From assembly GCA_964625855.1 (NCBI GenBank), contig CAZVFC010000049.1:1-64000 (forward strand): 64,000 nucleotides of DNA, given 5' to 3'. How positions within the stretch are numbered: position 1 is the stretch's first letter; each line of letters starts with the position of its first letter. The stretch comes from JAPLUA01 sp964625855. GTDB taxonomy: Bacteria > Verrucomicrobiota > Verrucomicrobiia > Limisphaerales > UBA8199. The position numbers and the translations under genes were made by a program. This document shows, one piece after another, positions 26,676-36,394 of the stretch. The notes below the pieces were generated by a model. The model was not told the DNA's origin, ran no database searches, and saw only the letters and a list, made by a program, of their open reading frames with translations.

Positions 26676-29600
26676 TCAGGGTAGGCGCGCGCTCAGGCGA
26701 ATGAACAGAGGCGCTGCGCTGGAGACTTCGGCGGCGGCACGGAACCTCACTTCCTCAAAGCCAGGCAGAAGGGCCGAGGGCGAAACCGGGAGTTCGGCGC
26801 CTGCCAGGGCGGTCCAGCTCTTCAGGTCGGAGGAAGATTGATAGCCGTAAATCAAATCATGGGTGCCCGCGAGGCGCCGATGGAAACGGAACTCAAGGTG
26901 ATCGGATACGATTTCCGCGGGCATTTGTCTGGTCTGGGGATCGGCGATTTGCGGGTCGCCCCCAAATGCGTACTCGCCCAAACGGCTGGCGCCATCGCCA
27001 TCGTCATCGGCGCTCCAGTCTATGGCCGCGTTGCCGAAGTAGCGGTAGTGCCAGGCGGCGGCGGACTGGTTGGTGGCTTCGAAGAGGGCGGCAATCTCTG
27101 CGGCGCTGAGCGCGCGATTATAGATGCGAACCTCGTCAATGACGCCGTTGAAGAAGCGGTTCTGGATGTCAGAGCCAATCAGCACGGCATCGAGCGCGAC
27201 CGTATTGATGGCGACCGGAGCGCCCCCGATTACGGCATCGGGCTGGCCGTCCACATAGAACTTCACGTCGGTGGAGGTGGGCGTGGGCAGGCTGTCGAGA
27301 GTGCAGGCGACGTGGTGCCATTGGCCATCGTTGACCGGCGTGCTGGCGATCGTGTTTCCGTAACCGAGTTCCAGCCGGAGCGTGCCTTTGGGTTCAGTCG
27401 TGTTTTGCACGAGAAGCGACCATTTGTTGCCGGAAGGTAGATCGCCCCAGGACACGATGCCAATGGATTTGCTGTTCTCGGTGGTCTTGACCCAGGCTGA
27501 AATGGTGCGCGGATTGGCCCCCGCAATGCCCTTGAAGCCGTTGACCACGACTACGTTTGAAACACCATCGAACTGCAGCGCGCGGTTGAACTTGCCCGCC
27601 ACCCATTGCGCCGGATCGTTCGTGAAGCCGGCCAGCGACGCCGTGGCCTCGCCCCCGGCTTCCTCCGTCGTCAGGCCGGAAGTCTGGTTGAAGGGGAACC
27701 AGTAGTCGGGCAGGGCGAAACCGTCGCGACGGAATGCGCTCTCCGGGACAAGCTGCTTGGCGAAGCCGGGACCGCTCCAGGAGAAACTCAAGGCGGGGCT
27801 TCCCGCAGTCCCGCGCGCATAGTAGAGCCGGAACGGGTGCAACCCCGCCTTGAGCTTGATCGTCCCGCTGACCTCGGTGCCGCCCACGTAGCCGAAGTCC
27901 GCATCAACCACCGTCGCGTCATGAACGCGCAACAAAGCGCCTGTGTCCGCGGCCAGGTAGAAGCTGTAGTCGCCATCCGCGGGCGCGACCAGGTAGCCGT
28001 TGAACAGCAGGCCCATGGCATCGTCCCGCGGACGCACTGCCAGCGTGGGCCGGTTGGTCGTGCCGCCGGACGAGCTGGTCAGCATTGTCAATTCCGGCAC
28101 CCACGGAAAGGCCTGGGTGTATGCCTTCCACTCGACGCCATACGTGACCGGCGAAACCGAGACAGCCGGCACCAGTTCATCGTCATAAGGCCGCGGCGCG
28201 CTTGCGTCGGGCCGGCGCAACTGGAGCACACGGTCCTTCATCGCTTGCTGCAGGCCCGCAAAGGACGGGTTGACCGCCAGGTTGGTGGCCTGTCTAAGGT
28301 CGTGAGCCACGTCGTAGATTTCAAAGTCGTTGGTGTGGGCAGTGATGTCGTAGCGCACCCCCTGGAAACCGTTCAGCCGGATGACCTGCATCTGGTTATG
28401 CACCCGCGCCCGATGAGCGGGCTCGAACTCGGGATAATTCGGCGTGCTGTAGATATCCTCGTATTCCACGTAGATCGTGCTTGGTCGCTGCGTTCCGACC
28501 CCCGTCAGCGTGGGCACCAGCGACACCCCGTCACTGCGCGCCGGGGCCGGCAAGCCGGCCAGTTCAGTGAACGTCGGCATCCAGTCCTGAAACTGCGAAG
28601 GGGTGTTGCTAATGGCGCCTGGCGCGACCGTGCCGGGCCAGCGCACCAGCGTGGGCATGCGGATGCCGCCTTCCCAGAGGTCGCGTTTATTGCCGTCCAG
28701 CGGGCCGAAGGTGTCGAAGAAGTTGGCGGCGTAGCGCGGCGTCAGGCCCGTCGCATCCTCCGTGGTCGGCCCGTTGTCGGAGGTGAACACCACGAGCGTG
28801 TTGGTGTCAATGGCCAGGTCTTGCAGCAATTGCCGCAGGTCGCCGACCGCGTCATCAATCCGCCGCACTGACATCGCGTAGCGTTGGAACACCTCCGGCC
28901 AGGGGACTTCGGGAGTGGCCGGGTTGCTGTCGTCGTCGTAGGTGGCCGCAGCGTAGTCCGCATCCACCCACGAATCAACGGCGCCGCCAGCGGTGTTGAT
29001 CATGTGGCCCGGCGTCCCGACCCACTGGAGGCCGCCATGGGTGCCACCGCCGGCGGGATATGCCTGCGTCGGCAGTTCATAGACCGAATGCGGAGTGTCG
29101 TAGGCCAGGTAGAGGAAGAACGGCTGGGCAGGCCGAGCCGCATGTTGGTCCGCGATCCACTTCTTGGCGCGCGCGGTGAACAGATCGGTCGTGTAGCACT
29201 TGTCCAAGTCCGGAGTGATGTTGTTGGTGCCGTCGTAGCATTCCTTGCTCTTGCTGCTATAAACTGCCTCCTTCGGATAGTGCTCGTGGCCGTCGCCGTG
29301 CCGCTCGTAGCCGAAGAAATAGTCGAAGCCACGCCGGGTCGGATAGGCGGCCCAATCGGCGGGAGTGGTGCCGCCGAGGTCGTCGCCGCCCAGGCCCCAC
29401 TTGCCGATGGCCGCCGTCGCATACCCGGCCTTTCTGAGCACCGATGCCAGGGTGTGGTTGTTGGCCAGGGCCTTGTTCCACTGCTCGTCCCGCACGTTCG
29501 CGTGGCCCTGGTGCACCCCCAGCAACAACGATGCTCGCGAGGGGGCGCAAACCGGCGCGGGACAATAATGCTGACCGAACCGAATCCCCTCGGCGGCCAG

Positions 29601-31112
29601 CGTGTCCAGGTGCGGCGTGGCTTCCCTCGGCAGCCCCGGCGCGCGGCCGTTCTGATAGAGCACGCCCAAATCGCCATAGCCCAGATCATCGCACAGGATG
29701 AAGACGATGTTCGGGCGCCTGGCGGCGACGGACGGATCGGTGGTCACCAGCCCCGCGTGGTCGCTCAGCACGCTGTTGCCGGACCCATTCATGACCCGCA
29801 CCCAATACGAACCAGCGTCGCCGTAACTAGTATTGCTGATGGTCAGCGTGGAGGTAGTCGCGCCGGAAATGTTTCCCACGTCTGTGAGCATGCCGCCATC
29901 CTTGTACCATTGATAGGTCAAGGGCGGGACGCCTGTCGCGACGACCTGAAACGCGGCATTCGTTCCGGCGGGCAGGACCTGGGTGAGCGGCTGCGTAATG
30001 ATGACCGGGTCCTTCACGGTCAGCAGCGCCACCCGGCTGGTGATTGAGCCGTATGAATTGGTGATCTTCACGGAGTAACCACCGGCGTCGCTGTGGACCA
30101 GGCTGCTGACGGATAACATGGCAGTGTTCGCTCCGGTGGTCCTGCTGCTGTTGGTCAGGGAAACGCCGTCCTTTCTCCACTGATAACTCAAGGGCGGACC
30201 GCCTGCGGCTTTGACCGCAAAGGTTGCGGTCGCACCTGCGTCGAGTGCCTGGCCGGCCGGCTGCTCCGCGATGTCCGGTGCGCCCGTGACATAGGCCCAG
30301 GTGGTGCCGACGCGCAACTCGTCCACTAGACAGCCAGGCGGCGGATTGGTGCGGCAACCCAAGACAAAGGCCCGGATGCCGTTGCTGTTCAAGTCAGCGC
30401 CGGCAGTGGCGGTAATGGTTGGAGACGGGGCCGTGTTGGCGCCGAAGGTTGACCCGGAAGGATTGATCCACAGCTTGGCGGTGTGGTCGTTGTAGTCGTA
30501 GCCGCCGACCACGAACAGGACCTCGTTCGTGTTCCGCTGCGTTGTGTCGAATACCCAATTGGCGGGAGTGCTCGAGTTCCGGGAGACGCCCAGGTTGAAA
30601 CCGGCACCGGCTCTTCGGGTATAAAGCCGGGTCGCGGCCCGCAACAATGTGGCGTTCTGATTGCCGATGGTATCGCCGAAGCCCGCGAAGAAGTTGTTCT
30701 GCGTGCCGCTAGTGTCCACACCCGAGAGATCAGTAACCTTGAGGAGGAACGAATAGTAAGCCGTTCCGTTGGTGACAGTGAAGCCGAGCGTCAATCGTCC
30801 CATGACTCCCGTGCTGGCGGGAATCGAAATGCAGTTCCCGGTGGGCGCCGGCAAGCCCGGATAGGACAGGTTCCCTGAAGCCACCACGGGAATTCCCGTA
30901 GCCGGTGGCGCAGGAACATTGGTGAGCGAGTACCAGGTGGTCCCGAGGCCGTTGACCTGTTTCAATAGGAGGCTCCCGACGGCGTAGCTGGTCCCGCCAT
31001 CCGCCGTTGCATCCGTGAACGGATCGAAGCAAGCGGCTGCCGGGGCACGCTCGAGGGCCAAAGACAGTGGCAGCAGAAGCAGCAACCTTTTCATCAGCAA
31101 GCCGCGCCCCAA
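26676..31112 (-). CDS. giant secreted sulfatase with Ig, PA14 and LamG modules
   Basis: A 1478-residue exported protein; Met7 (MKRLLLLLPLSLALE) may be the true start. Order of modules: residues about 28-278, a beta-sandwich domain starting FDPFTDATADGGTSYAVGSLL, shared with two neighbours; two Ig-like repeats (QWRKDGVSLTNSSRT near 312 and QWYKDGGMLTDVGN near 401); a full sulfatase from about 464 to 960 with NIVFILCDDLGYGDLG, the formylglycine motif CAPSR at Cys522 and VVFTSDNGP; a PA14-like module (LFNGYLVAPADGDYSFYLAAD); and a LamG module ending VIDEVRIYNRALSAAEIAALF. The binding modules probably hold the sulfatase on its glycan or on the cell surface. It is the second gene of the operon starting at 32216. 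Confidence 0.88.
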   Translation of the reverse strand: MGRGLLMKRLLLLLPLSLALERAPAAACFDPFTDATADGGTSYAVGSLLLKQVNGLGTTWYSLTNVPAPPATGIPVVASGNLSYPGLPAPTGNCISIPASTGVMGRLTLGFTVTNGTAYYSFLLKVTDLSGVDTSGTQNNFFAGFGDTIGNQNATLLRAATRLYTRRAGAGFNLGVSRNSSTPANWVFDTTQRNTNEVLFVVGGYDYNDHTAKLWINPSGSTFGANTAPSPTITATAGADLNSNGIRAFVLGCRTNPPPGCLVDELRVGTTWAYVTGAPDIAEQPAGQALDAGATATFAVKAAGGPPLSYQWRKDGVSLTNSSRTTGANTAMLSVSSLVHSDAGGYSVKITNSYGSITSRVALLTVKDPVIITQPLTQVLPAGTNAAFQVVATGVPPLTYQWYKDGGMLTDVGNISGATTSTLTISNTSYGDAGSYWVRVMNGSGNSVLSDHAGLVTTDPSVAARRPNIVFILCDDLGYGDLGVLYQNGRAPGLPREATPHLDTLAAEGIRFGQHYCPAPVCAPSRASLLLGVHQGHANVRDEQWNKALANNHTLASVLRKAGYATAAIGKWGLGGDDLGGTTPADWAAYPTRRGFDYFFGYERHGDGHEHYPKEAVYSSKSKECYDGTNNITPDLDKCYTTDLFTARAKKWIADQHAARPAQPFFLYLAYDTPHSVYELPTQAYPAGGGTHGGLQWVGTPGHMINTAGGAVDSWVDADYAAATYDDDSNPATPEVPWPEVFQRYAMSVRRIDDAVGDLRQLLQDLAIDTNTLVVFTSDNGPTTEDATGLTPRYAANFFDTFGPLDGNKRDLWEGGIRMPTLVRWPGTVAPGAISNTPSQFQDWMPTFTELAGLPAPARSDGVSLVPTLTGVGTQRPSTIYVEYEDIYSTPNYPEFEPAHRARVHNQMQVIRLNGFQGVRYDITAHTNDFEIYDVAHDLRQATNLAVNPSFAGLQQAMKDRVLQLRRPDASAPRPYDDELVPAVSVSPVTYGVEWKAYTQAFPWVPELTMLTSSSGGTTNRPTLAVRPRDDAMGLLFNGYLVAPADGDYSFYLAADTGALLRVHDATVVDADFGYVGGTEVSGTIKLKAGLHPFRLYYARGTAGSPALSFSWSGPGFAKQLVPESAFRRDGFALPDYWFPFNQTSGLTTEEAGGEATASLAGFTNDPAQWVAGKFNRALQFDGVSNVVVVNGFKGIAGANPRTISAWVKTTENSKSIGIVSWGDLPSGNKWSLLVQNTTEPKGTLRLELGYGNTIASTPVNDGQWHHVACTLDSLPTPTSTDVKFYVDGQPDAVIGGAPVAINTVALDAVLIGSDIQNRFFNGVIDEVRIYNRALSAAEIAALFEATNQSAAAWHYRYFGNAAIDWSADDDGDGASRLGEYAFGGDPQIADPQTRQMPAEIVSDHLEFRFHRRLAGTHDLIYGYQSSSDLKSWTALAGAELPVSPSALLPGFEEVRFRAAAEVSSAAPLFIRLSARLP

Positions 31113-31190
31113 GTCAAGCCGGGGCCGGCAGAGTAACCAGCCGGACTGGACCGCAGTGCCTGGATTCCGTGAAGGGACAGGACACGATCA

Positions 31191-32216
31191 TTATCTGGGT
31201 GACGAGCGCCGCCGCCGCAAACACGCGAGGCCGAGCGCGCCCAGCGCGATGACCGACGGCTCTGGAATCGGCGTTACGTCCGCCCAACTCTGGCCAAAGC
31301 GCAGGTCATCTATTAGACCGCCGGCAGGTTCGTTGACAGTGCGATCAAACAGCATGAAGCTGGCAATCCTGGCGATGTCCGTGCCGCCACTTGATACGAG
31401 GGCTCCCGTCGGCTCCGTCGCCGCGCCGAACGTCGAGGAGCTCGGATTGACCCAAAGCTGCGAGACGTCGTCTCCCGTGCCCGGATTGAAGGTGTAACTT
31501 CCCACCAGGAAGATGGTATCCGAAGTGGTGAAGATGTTCGGATCCCACGCGGCGTTGCCGATGGTACCGCTGCTCCCCTCCTGGACCCCAATATTGTAGC
31601 CCCCCGTGGCGCTCCGCGTCAGCACGCGAGTCACGATCGTGCCCGGCGTCGCGGTGCCGGCGTTTATACCTTGGACATTATTGAAGCCCGCCCAATAGGC
31701 GCCGCCCGCCGTCAAACCGGTGAGATCGGTCAGCTTCATGGCAAAGGAAAAATAGACAGAGCCGCTCTGGATCCCGCCCGCGCCAACCGACAAGTTCAAC
31801 CGCGCACTGTCGCCGTTGCCGCCAAAAGCGGCGCTCCTGCCGCCACCGGCCGAGTAGAGCCCGGGAACGGACAAGTCGCCCGCGGCGATAGTTGGTTGCG
31901 GAGTCAAGCCCAGGCCGTAATTCGGCCCGAGCTCCCACCAACGCTGACCCGCCGCGTTGGTCTGCCCAGCAAGGAAAGAACCGACCGCGTAACTGGTCCC
32001 GCCCGAACTGGTAGCGTCGGCGAACGGCTCGTAATCGGGCAAGGCACGCGCCGAGTGAACCACAAGGCTCAAGGCTGCGAACAGCAGAACCGCTTTCCTG
32101 ACGTCATCGCTCGCTGACATCAAATGACGTGGAGGATTCACAGGAGCCGCCGAGTGTATTTCATCGTTGCCGGATATGGCGCAAACCATTGTTCTAAGGT
32201 GGTATTCTTGTTTCAT
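31191..32216 (-). CDS. PEP-CTERM-sorted secreted protein
   Basis: A 341-residue protein if translated from the ATG at 32216. A signal peptide (AVLLFAALSLVVHSARA) precedes the domain YEPFADATSSGGTSYAVGSFL, which runs about 240 residues and recurs in the adjacent Ig/sulfatase and Ig proteins. The C-terminus is a textbook PEP-CTERM sorting signal: PEPSVIALGALGLACLRRRR, so an exosortase elsewhere in the genome should process and surface-attach it. The N-terminal 50 residues before the signal peptide are unusual; codons 8-13 (RTMVCA) are produced by a conserved operator-like sequence, so the real start may be a later Met (for example MSASDDVRK). It is the first gene of a LacI-type operator-controlled minus-strand run. 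Confidence 0.75.
   Translation of the reverse strand: MKQEYHLRTMVCAISGNDEIHSAAPVNPPRHLMSASDDVRKAVLLFAALSLVVHSARALPDYEPFADATSSGGTSYAVGSFLAGQTNAAGQRWWELGPNYGLGLTPQPTIAAGDLSVPGLYSAGGGRSAAFGGNGDSARLNLSVGAGGIQSGSVYFSFAMKLTDLTGLTAGGAYWAGFNNVQGINAGTATPGTIVTRVLTRSATGGYNIGVQEGSSGTIGNAAWDPNIFTTSDTIFLVGSYTFNPGTGDDVSQLWVNPSSSTFGAATEPTGALVSSGGTDIARIASFMLFDRTVNEPAGGLIDDLRFGQSWADVTPIPEPSVIALGALGLACLRRRRSSPR
32179..32195 (-). promoter_or_regulatory. second operator-like site, PEP-CTERM gene
   Basis: Reads AGAACAATGGTTTGCGC on the minus strand. Its complement GCGCAAACCATTGTTCT keeps the left half of the LacI-type operator and a degenerate right half. It starts 77 bases downstream of the primary operator and is matched at 16 of 17 bases or better by sites at 32885 and 42531. 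Confidence 0.6.
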
Positions 32217-32255
32217 AGGTCTAGTGTTTACTTGCAGGCTTGTGGCATCATTAAT

Positions 32256-32302
32256 AACGCAAACGTTTGTGCAATGTTGCATCCCTCTTGAGAAGTTGTC
32301 AA
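32256..32302 (-). promoter_or_regulatory. promoter with LacI-type operator, PEP-CTERM/sulfatase operon
   Basis: On the minus strand TTGACA (32302-32297), a 17-base spacer and CAACAT (32279-32274) are followed one base later by the operator GCACAAACGTTTGCGTT (32272-32256), which has the central CG and CAAACG/TTTGCG arms of LacI-family sites. The operator covers the expected start of transcription, so a bound repressor should block it. It drives 31191, 26676 and 25052. Confidence 0.7.
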
Positions 32303-32779
32303 CTTCAGATGCAAATGAAATTCTCCCCAATCTGGCGCATCTGGGCACCAATATCGTGCGACAAGGACCCCGCTGGAAGTGACTTCATTAGCCTCACAGG
32401 TCTGTGGCCGCCCCAAACCCGGCGCCAGTCGGTCCTCTGTCCATTCCTGAGCTGGTGTGAGCTACCCGATTCGCCGAAAGGGCGGGAATGTCCCGTCCTA
32501 TGGTGACCAGCAATCACAGCCCCCCAGCCACCAGCACGGGTGTGACCACGGTGTCACCCCAGCGATACCCCGGTGTGTCTCCCATGTGGAGCGATCCCCA
32601 TGGGAGCCTCACCGTAGTCGCTCCGAGGAGTCGCCGTCGCGTCGCAGTAACCGCTCTTGGGGTTTGGTGCCGGGGCTGTGCGGAGTGCAGCCGACAGCTC
32701 CAGCGCAACGAGTGGCTGCGGCGATCGTCGCAGGTACTGGCATGAGCCGCCCTTTGCAACAAATCCATGACAATTCTTG
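32303..32779. repeat. divergent intergenic region with hairpin sequences
   Basis: Between the two divergent operator-promoters. No gene is supported. About 32552-32614 forms an imperfect hairpin: AGCGA...GGTG...CTCCCATG pairs with CATGGGAG...TCACC...TCGCT. A smaller inverted sequence surrounds 32538-32560 (GGTGTGACC, GTGTCACC). These look like dispersed palindromic repeats and might also separate the two transcription units. Confidence 0.45.
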
Positions 32780-32826
32780 TTGACAGGCCCCCGGCGGGGG
32801 CTATATTCTGCGCAAACGATTGCGTA
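32780..32826 (+). promoter_or_regulatory. promoter with LacI-type operator, Ig/glycosidase operon
   Basis: TTGACA (32780-32785), 16-base spacer and TATATT (32802-32807), a near-consensus sigma-70-type promoter, followed two bases later by the operator GCGCAAACGATTGCGTA (32810-32826). The core CGCAA-A-CG-A-TTGCG is a perfect LacI-family palindrome. It should control 32864, 36395, 38291 and 39831. Confidence 0.8.
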
Positions 32827-32863
32827 TAGATAAATCCAAACCCAAGAATAGAAAGACTGACAT

Positions 32864-35800
32864 ATGCGACGGTTCTCGAATAATAGAACAAAGGTTTGCG
32901 CCCATGCGATGCAACCTGCTTTAGACCAGAGCGCTTCGTGCAGATCCCCCTTTCGGTCAAATTCAACACGCGGTTCCTTTGGGAGCGCGTGCCTGCTTTT
33001 CTTTACGTCAATGTTGGTTTCCCAGCTCACATTGGCCCTTCCCAGCTTTGATCCCTTCGCGGACGCGACGGCGAGCGGGGGGACCAGCTATGCTGTGGGC
33101 ATCGCTTTGACGAATCAATTCAGCCCCGCGTTGTTCGCTCCGTGGTATGCTCGCGGGGCTAATTTCCCCGCCGGGGGCCCGGCGACACAGCCGATGATCG
33201 TTGCGGACAATCTTAGCTACCCGGGCCTGCCAGCCTCGACGGGCAACAGCGTTTCGGTGGCCCCAGCCAGCAGTATGAGCGCCTGCCTGGAGCTGAACCT
33301 ACCCGTTGGTCAGCCCGATATGGTGTACTGTTCGTTCCTCTTGAAGATTACCGACCTCACCGCCGTGCCGACTTCCGCGGCGAACAATCCGATTGCGGCT
33401 TTCGTGGATGATCCCAGCCGCAGCTTCACCGCCAACCAGATCGGCAGGCTGGGCTCCAGACTCCTGACTAAGACCGTCGGCACCGGTTATGTGCTGGGCA
33501 CCAGCATGAACCAAGTGACGGCCAACTTCGTGTATGAACCGGATGGCAATGCCCACAACGTGGGGGACGTGCTGTTCGTCGTCCAAGGCTACCAACGTGA
33601 GGCGGGCGTCCAAACGAATGTGAACCTGTGGATCAACCCCTCTTCTTCGACCTTCGGCTCGAGCACGCCGCCCCCTCCAACACTCAGTGCCCCGATCGTG
33701 CCGACCGCCGCCAGCGGGGCGATCAACAATAATGGCGCGAGGGCTTTTGCGCTGATGTGCCAGTTCCCGACCGCCCCGGGCGCCGTGATTGACGACCTGC
33801 GGGTCTCAACCAACTGGGCCTCGGTTACCGGCGGACCGGACATTTACGCCCAGCCGACCAATCAGACGGCTGACGCGGGGACCACGGCTGTGTTCACGGT
33901 TGGAGCTTTCGGCGGCGCGCCGCTCAGTTACCAATGGCAAAAGGATGGTGTGGATGTCCACGACAGCGGGAATATCTCCGGCGCCACGACGTCCGCGCTT
34001 TCGATCGGCAACGTGCTGCAGGCGAATGCGGGAAGTTATTCAGTGATCGTCACCAACACTTACGGGACCGTCACGAGCGCATCCGTCACATTGGCCGTGA
34101 ACGATCCGTTCATCACGACGCAACCGACAAACCAAACGCTGGCTGTGGGCACAACCGCCGTGCTGCACGTTGCCGCGGTCGGCACCCCGACCCTGACGTA
34201 TCAATGGTATAAAGACCTTTCACCCTTGAGCGACGGCGGACGGATTTCCGGCTCCTTGACGAATGCGCTGACCATCACCAGTTTCTCCGCCGGCGACGCG
34301 GGTACGTATTATGTTGTCGTAGGCAACGGTGTGGGAGGCAGTGTGACGAGCAGCAACGCAGTCCTCGGGCTCACCGATCCCTCCATCGCGGTCCAACCGC
34401 AAAGCGTCACCAACGCCTACGGCACCACCGCAACCTTTGAAGTAACCCCCTCGGGCACCGCGCCATTTACCTACCAGTGGCACAAGGCCGGGTTTGGTGA
34501 TCTGAGCGACGGGGGAAATGTCTCCGGGAGCCAGAGCAACGTGCTGACCATGACCGGTGTGTCCACTCCCGATAGCGGAACGTATTCCGTGACGGTGTCC
34601 AACTCCGCCGGGTGGGTGGACAGTTCTCCGGCAGTGCTGACGGTAAGAGACCCGGCAATTGTCACGCAGCCCGTGTCCACGACCAACCTGACCGGAACAA
34701 CCGCCACCTTCCAGGCCGTAGCGGTGGGCACGCCCGGCCTGACTTACTTATGGTACAAGGGGATCAATATTCTTTTCGATGACGGTGTCAAATACGCCGG
34801 CACCTCCACCGACACGCTGAGCATCTCGAACGTGGCCGCCGCGGACGAGGACACCTACAGTTTGACCGTGTTCAACGGGATTGGCGGGTCGGAGAGCAGC
34901 GTCCCGGTGACGTTGACGGTGGTCGCTCCGCCGAGTCCCATAACCATCACGGCACAACCAACGCCGCGCAAGGTGCTGGCCGGCTCGAAGACGGCTGTAG
35001 CGGTGGGTGTCACCGGCTCGGAACCGCAGTTCCAATGGCAGCTCGAGGGCAACGACATACCCGGCGCGACGGCGGCCGCTTACGTATTGACGAATGTCCA
35101 GCCGGCGGTCACCGGGAACTACCGGGTTATCGTGTCCAACTTCATCAACGCCCAGACCAGCGCGCCGGCAGCGGTCACGATCGTCGCCTCGCTGCACCTT
35201 TACCCGACCAACGTGGCGGTCATCCGCGTGGGCGACGGAGCCCAGGGACTGACCTCGCACGGCAATTCGATGTTCCTGGACCAGTGGGCGCCCGATGGGA
35301 CCTATCTGACGACGATGAGCATTCCCGACAGCGGGCCGACTGGCCTTGTGGCCATCGGCCCGACGGTGGTGCCGGTGGGCGCGAACCAGTCCGTCACGGG
35401 CAACAGTCTTTCGCGTTCGGCAAATGGGCGCTTCCTGGTCCTCGGAGCGTACAACACCAACTTGAACTATGGGGCCGACTTGCAGACGGTCAGCCCTGCG
35501 ACTGTTCCACGGGGCATCGCACTCATTGACGACCAGGCCCACTACACGCTGGCGATTTCCAGCACGAACGGCTCCAGCGGGAATTTCTTCCGCGGGGCAG
35601 TCGCCGATGGCACCAACAACTATTGGGGCTATTCACGCAACTCGAGCACCTATTATTTCGGCTTCGACACCAATTCTGTGCTCGTTCAGAGCGATTGGAA
35701 TAACTTGCGTGACATGCTTATTTTCAACGGGCGGCTGTATGGCGTCACGGCCGTCCCCGCCCACCAGGGCGTCATGCGATTTGCGGGCCTGCCGGAAGCC

Positions 35801-36355
35801 CCCGAGACGGTCGAGTACGTGATCAATACGGGCAGCAGTTATTCGTCCGACCTGGAAGTCAGCCCGGATGGGAACCTGATCTATGTAGCTGAGTCGGTCG
35901 CCGGCGGTGGCGTTGCCCGCTGGGAGTTCGACGGCTCAACCTGGAGCTTGGCTTACACGTTGACTGACAAAATGCCCGGGGGGGCTTACTACGTGACGGC
36001 CGACTTCAGCGGCCCCAACCCCGTACTCTACGCGGTTACCACGGAGGCGGAGAATAGCCAGCTCGTGCGGATCACAGACACGGGGGCAGGCTCCACCGGC
36101 ACAATCCTCGGCTACGCCGGTGCCAACCAGAACTTCCGCGGTGTGCGCCTGGGACCGGCCCCGACCGCCAACACCACGCAGCCGTTGCTCTCCGAAACGT
36201 CCGATGCCGGCACGGTCATCCTCAACTGGAGCGGGTCCTTCTTCCTCCAGGCGGCACCCGACGTGACGGGGCCTTACGTGGATGTGATCAACGGCACGCG
36301 GCCTTACACAAACTCGAGTTCTGAGGGGCAGAAGTTCTTCCGTTTGCGCCAGTAG
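32864..36355 (+). CDS. large secreted protein with Ig-like repeats
   Basis: A 1163-residue exported protein. The signal peptide (FGSACLLFFTSMLVSQLTLA) is preceded by about 37 extra residues containing RTKVCA, which come from the second operator-like site, so a later start such as the ATG at 32908 is possible. The mature protein opens with the same domain as two neighbours (FDPFADATASGGTSYAVG, about residues 62-325). Then come about five Ig-like repeats of roughly 90 residues, each with a YQW or YLW core. A C-terminal part of about 330 residues follows, with propeller-like strands (SSDLEVSPDGNLIYVAESVAGG), and a tail ending FFRLRQ. It probably binds glycan or cell surface. It is the first gene of an operon with a glycosidase, a sulfatase and a GH127 enzyme. 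Confidence 0.82.
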   Translation: MRRFSNNRTKVCAHAMQPALDQSASCRSPFRSNSTRGSFGSACLLFFTSMLVSQLTLALPSFDPFADATASGGTSYAVGIALTNQFSPALFAPWYARGANFPAGGPATQPMIVADNLSYPGLPASTGNSVSVAPASSMSACLELNLPVGQPDMVYCSFLLKITDLTAVPTSAANNPIAAFVDDPSRSFTANQIGRLGSRLLTKTVGTGYVLGTSMNQVTANFVYEPDGNAHNVGDVLFVVQGYQREAGVQTNVNLWINPSSSTFGSSTPPPPTLSAPIVPTAASGAINNNGARAFALMCQFPTAPGAVIDDLRVSTNWASVTGGPDIYAQPTNQTADAGTTAVFTVGAFGGAPLSYQWQKDGVDVHDSGNISGATTSALSIGNVLQANAGSYSVIVTNTYGTVTSASVTLAVNDPFITTQPTNQTLAVGTTAVLHVAAVGTPTLTYQWYKDLSPLSDGGRISGSLTNALTITSFSAGDAGTYYVVVGNGVGGSVTSSNAVLGLTDPSIAVQPQSVTNAYGTTATFEVTPSGTAPFTYQWHKAGFGDLSDGGNVSGSQSNVLTMTGVSTPDSGTYSVTVSNSAGWVDSSPAVLTVRDPAIVTQPVSTTNLTGTTATFQAVAVGTPGLTYLWYKGINILFDDGVKYAGTSTDTLSISNVAAADEDTYSLTVFNGIGGSESSVPVTLTVVAPPSPITITAQPTPRKVLAGSKTAVAVGVTGSEPQFQWQLEGNDIPGATAAAYVLTNVQPAVTGNYRVIVSNFINAQTSAPAAVTIVASLHLYPTNVAVIRVGDGAQGLTSHGNSMFLDQWAPDGTYLTTMSIPDSGPTGLVAIGPTVVPVGANQSVTGNSLSRSANGRFLVLGAYNTNLNYGADLQTVSPATVPRGIALIDDQAHYTLAISSTNGSSGNFFRGAVADGTNNYWGYSRNSSTYYFGFDTNSVLVQSDWNNLRDMLIFNGRLYGVTAVPAHQGVMRFAGLPEAPETVEYVINTGSSYSSDLEVSPDGNLIYVAESVAGGGVARWEFDGSTWSLAYTLTDKMPGGAYYVTADFSGPNPVLYAVTTEAENSQLVRITDTGAGSTGTILGYAGANQNFRGVRLGPAPTANTTQPLLSETSDAGTVILNWSGSFFLQAAPDVTGPYVDVINGTRPYTNSSSEGQKFFRLRQ
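32885..32901 (+). promoter_or_regulatory. second operator-like site, Ig/glycosidase operon
   Basis: AGAACAAAGGTTTGCGC, starting exactly 75 bases after the start of the primary operator. It lies within codons 8-13 of the annotated gene, or in its leader if translation starts later. Confidence 0.6.
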
Positions 36356-36394
36356 GCGATACTATGCGCACGCGCGCCGCGCCGGCGTCAGCGA

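Noticed and set aside
25229..26704. 491-codon plus-strand frame, partly repeated at 15240-16079
   Set aside because: It is antisense to the sulfatase and its truncated copy; its duplication simply follows theirs.
27606..28871. Long open frame of 421 codons on the plus strand
   Set aside because: It lies antisense to the Ig/sulfatase/LamG gene, has no recognisable motif and an Arg/Gly/Val-rich composition typical of shadow frames in GC-rich DNA.
29546..29562. GCGCAAACC inside the Ig/sulfatase gene, resembling the LacI-type operator
   Set aside because: Only the left half matches, there is no promoter nearby, and it falls in conserved sulfatase codons (PVCAPSR).
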